NCBI RefSeq assembly: GCF_022288825.1
Contig: NZ_JAKOOW010000001.1
Location: 73,269 to 137,268, forward strand
Source: Kingella pumchi
Lineage (GTDB): Bacteria; Pseudomonadota; Gammaproteobacteria; Burkholderiales; Neisseriaceae
Direction: 5' to 3'
DNA: 64,000 bases
Below the pieces are notes generated by a model, which searched no databases, had not been told where the DNA came from, and was given only the letters and a program-made list of their open reading frames with translations. The position numbers and the translations under genes are program-made. This document shows positions 59,225 through 64,000 of this stretch, in pieces. Each line of letters starts with the position of its first letter. Position 1 is the first letter of the stretch.

Positions 59225-60321
59225 TTCCGTTTTTGGATTTGCAGAAAATCAACGCGCAATACGCCGATGAGATCAAAGCAGCCTGCAGCCGCGTGATTGA
59301 CAGCGGCTGGTATATCTGCGGCAGCGAATTGGCGGAATTTGAACGGAAATTCGCCACCTATTGCGGCGTGAAGCACGCTGTCGGCGTGGCCAACGGCCTG
59401 GATGCACTGATTTTGGTTTTGCGGGCGTGGAAAGAAGCAGGCAGCCTGAAAGACGGCGACGAAGTCATTGTTCCGGCAAACACCTATATCGCTTCGATAC
59501 TCGCCATTACCGCCAACCGGCTAACGCCGGTGCTGGTTGAGCCGAATCCCGAAACCTTCAATCTTGATCCCGCCAAAATGCAGGCTGTACTGACAGACAA
59601 AACCAAAGCCGTCCTGCCCGTTCATCTCTACGGCCAGTTGGCCGATATGCCCGCCATCTGCGCCTTTGCCAAGCAACACGGCCTGCTGGTGCTGGAAGAC
59701 GCCGCCCAAGCACACGGCGCGGAGTCAAACGACAAAAAAGCTGGTGCTTGGGGCGATGCGGCGGGTTTTAGTTTTTATCCCGGCAAAAATCTCGGTGCGC
59801 TGGGCGACGGCGGCGCCATCACCACCAACGACGACCAACTGGCACAAATGCTGCGCGCCCTGCGTAATTACGGCTCGCACCGCAAATACGAAAACCTCTA
59901 CAGCGGCACCAACAGCCGCTTGGACGAAATTCAGGCTGCCATCTTGTCGGTCAAACTTGCTTATCTCGATCGGGAAACCGAACGGCGCCGGCAAATCGCC
60001 ACCCGCTATCTTTCCGAAATCCGCAACCCGCGTATCGTGCTGCCGCAGGTATCCGCACCCCAAACGCACGTCTGGCATCTGTTTGTTATCCAAAGCGACC
60101 GGCGCACCGCATTGCAGGAATATCTGCAGCAAAACGGCATCCAAACCCTGGTGCACTACCCGATTGCGCCGCACAAACAACAGGCCTACCGGCACTTGAA
60201 CCATCTTTCCCTGCCGATTACCGAATCCCTGCACGAGCGCGTCTTGTCCCTGCCGATGAGCCCCGTACTGACCGATGCCGAAACCGATACCGTTATCCGA
60301 GCCCTCAATGACTGGAAATAA
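59221..60321 (+). CDS. dTDP-3-keto-6-deoxyhexose aminotransferase (FdtB/QdtB type)
   Basis: A 366-residue PLP-dependent DegT/DnrJ/EryC1 enzyme that would aminate the 3-keto sugar made by the FdtA homologue. Landmarks are IPFLDLQKINAQYADEI at the start, GVANGLDALILVL (about 57-69), LVLEDAAQAHGAE (about 158-170) and AGFSFYPGKNLGALGDGGAI with the PLP lysine (about 181-200). The start is GTG at 59221, overlapping the acetyltransferase stop by 4 bases. GC and codon use are back to the genomic norm. A Kingella-type DUS encodes GSLK near residue 78. Confidence 0.92.
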   Translation: MIPFLDLQKINAQYADEIKAACSRVIDSGWYICGSELAEFERKFATYCGVKHAVGVANGLDALILVLRAWKEAGSLKDGDEVIVPANTYIASILAITANRLTPVLVEPNPETFNLDPAKMQAVLTDKTKAVLPVHLYGQLADMPAICAFAKQHGLLVLEDAAQAHGAESNDKKAGAWGDAAGFSFYPGKNLGALGDGGAITTNDDQLAQMLRALRNYGSHRKYENLYSGTNSRLDEIQAAILSVKLAYLDRETERRRQIATRYLSEIRNPRIVLPQVSAPQTHVWHLFVIQSDRRTALQEYLQQNGIQTLVHYPIAPHKQQAYRHLNHLSLPITESLHERVLSLPMSPVLTDAETDTVIRALNDWK

Positions 60322-61390
60322 CCCCACCCTGCCCCTGCTCTCCGTCTGCTGTCTGGGCTACAAACACGCCCGTTTTCTCGAAGAAAACGTCCGCTCCATC
60401 TGCGCCATCGACTACCCGAACATCGAAATCATCGCCGTGGACGACGGCTCGCAAGATAACAGCGTTGAATTATTAAACCGGCTGGCAGCGGAAATTCCGC
60501 TGAAAATGACCGTTATCGGCCAGGAAAATACCGGCAATGTCGGCAAAAACTTCAATACCGCCCTGCGTCAGGCACAAGGCGAGCTGATCGCCTTTATCGC
60601 CATGGACGACGTTTTCAATCCGCCCGTCGTCTTAAAGCAGATACAGTCCATGGCCGATAATCCCAAGCTGCTGTTCAACGCCGCCACCAAAATGGTCAGC
60701 ATCAACGACCAGGGCTTTATCAGCGGCAATTTCACCAGCCCGCCCGCACACGATATGGAAGCCCCCACCGTTGCCGCGCTGCTGGACTTGGAATACAGCC
60801 ACTTCGGCGGTTTCTACATCCAAGGCTGCCTCTTTCGCAAAAGCCTGCTCGACGCAGTCGGCGGTTTTGACGAAAACCAAACCGGCGACGACCTTGTGCT
60901 GCGCACCAAAATATTCCGCCATATGCTCGCAGAGCGCAGCGAAGATTTCGTCCTGACCAAAGAAAACGCCTGCTTTTACCGCCTGCACGACAACAACGTG
61001 CACAAAAATCTCGGCCGACAAATCAAAATCGTTACCGAATATCTGGGCAAATACTGGCCCGAACGCCCCCTGCCCGATATGCTGATCGACTGGATGGTAA
61101 ACGCCATCGGCCTGCTCGGCATCGAAAAAAGCATCGACATACTGGCGATGAATCCGGTTGCCGCCTCCACACTGCTGCACGAAAAAGTTCAGACTGCCTT
61201 AAAGCAGGCCGCCACCGAAAAAAACAAGCGTATCTCTTGGTATAAACGCTGCAAACACCTGCTGTTCAAACGCATCAAAGACGGCGACAAACGCACCCTC
61301 GTGTTCTTTAGCAGCCTGAAATTCAGCTACCGCAAAAAGTCCAAACCCCGCCCGAGCGAAAACGCCGTCCACTACACAAACTACCGCTAG
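60308..61390 (+). CDS. GT2 family glycosyltransferase
   Basis: A 360-residue glycosyltransferase with a GT-A fold. PLLSVCCLGYKHARFLEENVRSICAIDYPNIEIIAVDDGSQDNS (about 8-51) is the nucleotide-binding start, and IAFIAMDDVFNPP carries the metal-binding DxD-type motif (MDD). The C-terminal 80 residues are basic (KNKRISWYKRCKHLLFKRIKDG), probably a membrane-surface contact. The ATG at 60308 overlaps the aminotransferase end by 14 bp. It may be the transferase for the 3-acylamino sugar made by this locus. A hybrid DUS (TTCAGACTGCCT) is at 61187-61198. Confidence 0.88.
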   Translation: MTGNNPTLPLLSVCCLGYKHARFLEENVRSICAIDYPNIEIIAVDDGSQDNSVELLNRLAAEIPLKMTVIGQENTGNVGKNFNTALRQAQGELIAFIAMDDVFNPPVVLKQIQSMADNPKLLFNAATKMVSINDQGFISGNFTSPPAHDMEAPTVAALLDLEYSHFGGFYIQGCLFRKSLLDAVGGFDENQTGDDLVLRTKIFRHMLAERSEDFVLTKENACFYRLHDNNVHKNLGRQIKIVTEYLGKYWPERPLPDMLIDWMVNAIGLLGIEKSIDILAMNPVAASTLLHEKVQTALKQAATEKNKRISWYKRCKHLLFKRIKDGDKRTLVFFSSLKFSYRKKSKPRPSENAVHYTNYR

Positions 61391-61400
61391 GCCGTCTGAA
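61389..61400 (+). repeat. Neisseria AG-DUS between GT2 gene and rfbB
   Basis: Exact AGGCCGTCTGAA, overlapping the TAG stop of the GT2 gene by two bases. It is the last copy of this dialect in the window. Confidence 0.9.
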
Positions 61401-61432
61401 AGCCCATCTACCCGAAAACACAGGAAATCCCC

Positions 61433-62497
61433 ATGACCCTTCTCATCACCGGCGGCGCCGGCTTTATCGGCTCCGCCCTTATCCGCCACCTGATCCAAAA
61501 CACCGACGAGCGCGTCGTTAATCTCGACAAACTCACCTACGCCGGCAACCTGCAATCGCTTGCCGCCGTGGTCAGCAACCCGCGCTACACCTTCGAGCAG
61601 GCCGATATCTGCGACCGCGCCGCGCTCGAGCGCATCTTCGCCAAACACCAACCCCGCGCCGTGATGCACCTGGCCGCCGAAAGCCATGTTGACCGCAGCA
61701 TCGACAGCGCAGGCGAATTTATCCACACCAATATCGTCGGCACCTTCACCCTGCTCGAAGCCGCCCGCGCCTATTGGGGCAGCCTGAACGACGCGCAAAA
61801 AGCCGCCTTCCGCTTCCACCACATCTCCACCGACGAAGTCTATGGCGACCTGCACGGCACAAGCGACCTCTTCACCGAAACCACCCCCTACGCCCCGTCC
61901 AGCCCCTACTCCGCCAGCAAAGCGTCCAGCGACCATCTCGTGCGCGCCTGGCAGCGCACCTACGGCCTGCCCACTCTCATCACCAACTGCTCCAACAACT
62001 ACGGCCCCTGCCACTTCCCCGAAAAACTCATCCCCCACATCATCCTCAACGCCCTCTCCGGCAAACCCCTGCCCGTGTACGGCGACGGCAGCCAAATCCG
62101 TGACTGGCTGTATGTCGAAGACCATGCCCGCGCCCTGTATCAGGTTGTTACCCAAGGAAAAGTTGGCGAAACCTACAACATCGGCGGTCACAACGAAAAA
62201 ACCAATCTCGAAGTCGTACGCACCGTCTGCGCCCTGCTCGAAGAACTCGCGCCCGAAAAACCCGCCGGCGTGGCGAAATACGAAGATCTCATCACCTTCG
62301 TCAAAGACCGCCCCGGCCACGACGCCCGTTACGCCATCGACGCCGCCAAAATCGGCCGCGAACTCGGCTGGCAGCCGCAGGAAACCTTCGACACCGGCAT
62401 CCGCAAAACCGTCGCCTGGTATCTGGAAAACCGCGACTGGTGGCAAAACGTCCTCAACGGCAGCTACCGCCTGCAACGGCTGGGCAAAGGTGCGTAA
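61433..62497 (+). CDS. rfbB: dTDP-glucose 4,6-dehydratase
   Basis: Makes dTDP-4-keto-6-deoxyglucose, the substrate of the FdtA homologue above. The 354-residue short-chain dehydrogenase has the NAD motif TGGAGFIGSALIRHL (about 5-19) and FHHISTDEVYGDL with the dehydratase Asp-Glu pair. The catalytic Tyr-x-x-x-Lys is YSASKASSDH (about 161-170). Length fits RmlB (361). rfbA, rfbC and rfbD are not adjacent, so only part of the rhamnose set is here, consistent with a role in the 3-amino sugar pathway. Confidence 0.95.
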   Translation: MTLLITGGAGFIGSALIRHLIQNTDERVVNLDKLTYAGNLQSLAAVVSNPRYTFEQADICDRAALERIFAKHQPRAVMHLAAESHVDRSIDSAGEFIHTNIVGTFTLLEAARAYWGSLNDAQKAAFRFHHISTDEVYGDLHGTSDLFTETTPYAPSSPYSASKASSDHLVRAWQRTYGLPTLITNCSNNYGPCHFPEKLIPHIILNALSGKPLPVYGDGSQIRDWLYVEDHARALYQVVTQGKVGETYNIGGHNEKTNLEVVRTVCALLEELAPEKPAGVAKYEDLITFVKDRPGHDARYAIDAAKIGRELGWQPQETFDTGIRKTVAWYLENRDWWQNVLNGSYRLQRLGKGA

Positions 62498-62501
62498 ACC
62501 C

Positions 62502-62533
62502 CTTTCAGGCTGCTTGCATAAGCAGCCTGAAAG
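62502..62533 (+). terminator. DUS-pair hairpin after rfbB
   Basis: CTTTCAGGCTGCTT / AAGCAGCCTGAAAG with a 4-base loop, just after the stop. There is no T-run, so termination is uncertain. Confidence 0.4.
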
Positions 62534-62697
62534 TCCCCAAGGCCGCTTTCAGGCTGCCTGAAAGCGGATATCCGCCTTTTTTCAAACAAACCGCATTATT
62601 TCGTTTTCAGGCTGCCCTAAAACCCAAAGGCAGCCTGAAAATCTTTCCGCTCCTGCGGCTTGCCGGCCGCAGCGCCCTGCGCTAAACTGCGCGCGAC

Positions 62698-62777
62698 TTT
62701 TAGTCGGGGTGCCGCATCATGCGGCTGAGAACATACCCGTGAACCTGATTCAGTTAGCACTGGCGTAGGAAACTAAT
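62698..62777 (+). promoter_or_regulatory. TPP riboswitch aptamer (THI box)
   Basis: Contains the conserved GGGGTGCC (62706-62713), CTGAGA (62725-62730), ACCCGTGAACCTGATT (62735-62750) and GCGTAGGAAAC (62763-62773) in order. P1 is closed by TTTAGT / ACTAA. It senses thiamine pyrophosphate. Confidence 0.93.
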
Positions 62778-62794
62778 GAACGAACGCAGAAACA

Positions 62795-62840
62795 CGCACC
62801 GCAATAGCCGCCTTCGGGCGCTTGTGGTGCGTTTTCGTTT
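62795..62840 (+). terminator. riboswitch expression platform terminator
   Basis: An outer CGCACC / GGTGCG stem encloses a CGCC-TTCG-GGCG hairpin and is followed by TTTTCGTTT. It ends 33 bases before thiM. The riboswitch probably works by transcription termination when TPP is bound. Confidence 0.75.
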
Positions 62841-62873
62841 GCCGCCAGCGGTTCACGGCAAACGGAGAATCTT

Positions 62874-63677
62874 ATGCACATTCACTATCTGGACGCCGTC
62901 CGCGCAAAACGCCCGCTGGTGCACAGCATCACCAGCACCGTAGCCGCCCATTTTTCTGCCAACGGCCTGCTTGCGCTGGGCGCTTCGCCGCTCATGGCCA
63001 ACAGCCCGGCGGAAGTGGCAGAGCTTGCCGCTCACAGCGCGGCGCTGGTGCTGAACATCGGCATGCCGACCGATGCGCAGGTTGAGGCGATGCTGCTTGC
63101 CGGCGAGGCGGCGAACCGCGCCGCTGTGCCGGTCGTGCTGGACCCGGTTGCGGTCAGCGCAAGCGCCTACCGGCGGGAGATTGTTGCCAAGCTGTTGGCG
63201 CGTCTGCAATTTGCTGCCATTCGTGGCAACGCTGCAGAGCTGGCGTATCTCGCCGATGTGCCGTGGCAGGCAAGCGGCGTCGATGCAGGCGAGGGCAGTG
63301 GCGACCTTGCCGCCATCGCGCGGCAAGTGGCTACGCGCTACCGCTGCCTTGCCGTTTTGAGCGGCGCGCGCGATTACATTAGCGACGGCAAGCGCCTCGC
63401 CGTGCTTGCCAACGGCACGCCGCTGTTGCTGCGCATCACCGCCAGCGGTTGCCTGCTCAGCGCGGTACTCGCCGCCTTCCTCGCCGTCACGTCGGCAAAT
63501 GAACGTTTTCAGGCTGCCTGCGAAGCCTGCGCCAGCTACGCCATCGCCGGTGAGCAAGCCGCCGCCGGTCTTGCGCCCAGCCAAAGCGGCAGTTTCGCCG
63601 CGAGATTCATCGACGCTCTCGCTGCCATCAGCGCGGCAGAGGTCGCCGCCGCCATCCGTATCGAAACGGGAGAATAG
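62874..63677 (+). CDS. thiM: hydroxyethylthiazole kinase
   Basis: Phosphorylates the thiazole precursor in thiamine salvage. The 267-residue protein has PLVHSITSTVAAHFSANGLLALGASPLMANSPAEV (about 15-49) and VVLDPVAVSASAYRR. The ATP-binding end is RITASGCLLSAVLAAFLAV (about 184-202), with Gly-Cys in the anion hole. The consensus HCITNxV is here HSITSTV. The ATG at 62874 follows GAGAATCTT, a fair ribosome-binding site. First gene of a thiM-thiD unit controlled by the TPP riboswitch. Confidence 0.94.
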   Translation: MHIHYLDAVRAKRPLVHSITSTVAAHFSANGLLALGASPLMANSPAEVAELAAHSAALVLNIGMPTDAQVEAMLLAGEAANRAAVPVVLDPVAVSASAYRREIVAKLLARLQFAAIRGNAAELAYLADVPWQASGVDAGEGSGDLAAIARQVATRYRCLAVLSGARDYISDGKRLAVLANGTPLLLRITASGCLLSAVLAAFLAVTSANERFQAACEACASYAIAGEQAAAGLAPSQSGSFAARFIDALAAISAAEVAAAIRIETGE

Positions 63678-63679
63678 CC

Positions 63680-64000
63680 ATGCCTTTCCCGCAAGCCTTA
63701 ACCATTGCCGGTTCAGACAGCGGCGGTGGCGCCGGCATCCAGGCCGACATCAAAACCATGCAAATGCGCGGCGTTTTCGCCACCAGCGTCTTAACCGCCA
63801 TCACCGCGCAAAACACGCGCGGCGTCGCCCATATCGAAATGGCAAGTGTTGCCAGCGTGCGCGCGCAACTCGCCGCCATTGCCGCAGACTTTGACATCGC
63901 CGCCCACAAAATCGGCATGCTCGGCACGACGGAAATGATTGCCTGCGTCGCCGACTGCCTGCGCACCTGCCGCTTCGGCGCGCTGGTGCTTGACCCGGTG
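63680..64000 (+). CDS. thiD: hydroxymethylpyrimidine (phospho)kinase, 5' part
   Basis: Phosphorylates HMP and HMP-phosphate for thiamine synthesis. The first 107 residues are visible; the gene continues past the window. FPQALTIAGSDSGGGAGIQADIKTMQMRGVFATSVLTAITAQNTRGV (about 3-49) is the diagnostic opening, with the substrate-binding Asp and Gly-Gly-Gly loop, and DIAAHKIGMLGTTEMI follows. The ATG at 63680 lies 2 bp after the thiM stop, with GGGAGA just upstream, so the pair is tightly coupled. Confidence 0.93.
   Translation, partial: MPFPQALTIAGSDSGGGAGIQADIKTMQMRGVFATSVLTAITAQNTRGVAHIEMASVASVRAQLAAIAADFDIAAHKIGMLGTTEMIACVADCLRTCRFGALVLDPV

Larger units (their letters stand above)
62498..62873. 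other. 376-bp intergenic region with DUS and TPP riboswitch
   Basis: The first 150 bases hold at least four DUS (near 62502, 62521, 62550 and 62627). The rest is the thiM leader with riboswitch and terminator. No protein gene is supported. Confidence 0.8.

Overview
The window is chromosomal DNA from a member of the Neisseriaceae. The strongest sign is the very frequent 12-mer AGGCAGCCTGAA and its complement TTCAGGCTGCCT. This is the DNA uptake sequence (DUS) dialect described for Kingella-type Neisseriaceae. Gene order agrees: tsaB-yraN-gmhA-BON lipoprotein, cmk-rpsA-ihfB, mraZ-rsmH-ftsL-penA and lipoprotein DsbC are all Neisseria-like. The DNA is GC-rich, apart from a few short AT-rich patches. 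I cannot name the genus. I saw no rRNA, tRNA, CRISPR array, transposase or prophage gene.

Layout. 0-10 kb: DeoC-like aldolase, secreted unknown, cmk-rpsA-ihfB, fadD, a 27-codon ORF plus katA, and lolC-lolD. 10-20 kb: nrdA, secreted and membrane unknowns, the tsaB-yraN-gmhA-BON operon, ratA-rnfH, marC, purE, ybaB and a GNAT enzyme. 20-28.5 kb: a TonB-dependent receptor, a VanX-like dipeptidase, a DUF819 permease, gltS, apt and two lipoproteins. 28.5-33.8 kb: the front of the dcw cell-wall/division cluster (mraZ, rsmH, ftsL, penA, murE). It has a clear MraZ operator but is interrupted by a terminator between penA and murE. 34-41 kb: a MidA-type methyltransferase, then a ZnuD-like TonB receptor bracketed by a 78-bp direct repeat, then an iron-siderophore type ABC transporter with no binding protein. 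41-51.7 kb: tadA, sixA, rpoH, dapF, an amino-acid symporter, tyrA, two nuclease-family proteins, dsbC and terD.

52-62.5 kb: glyS is followed by a surface-glycan locus: a GT9 glycosyltransferase, two tandem paralogous glycosyltransferase-like genes, an FdtA-type ketoisomerase, an AT-rich acetyltransferase, an FdtB-type aminotransferase, a GT2 glycosyltransferase and rfbB. Together these could make and transfer a dTDP-3-acylamido-3,6-dideoxyhexose. This stretch alone carries the other DUS dialect (AGGCCGTCTGAA / ATGCCGTCTGAA) and dRS3 repeats typical of Neisseria sensu stricto. That points to acquisition by natural transformation. 62.5-64 kb: a TPP riboswitch with a terminator platform controls thiM and thiD; thiD runs off the end.

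The most notable points are the mosaic of two DUS dialects, the duplication scar around a metal receptor with a Zur-like operator, and the small conserved-looking ORF ahead of catalase. Start sites were corrected from ribosome-binding sites and family alignments recalled from memory. No searches were run.
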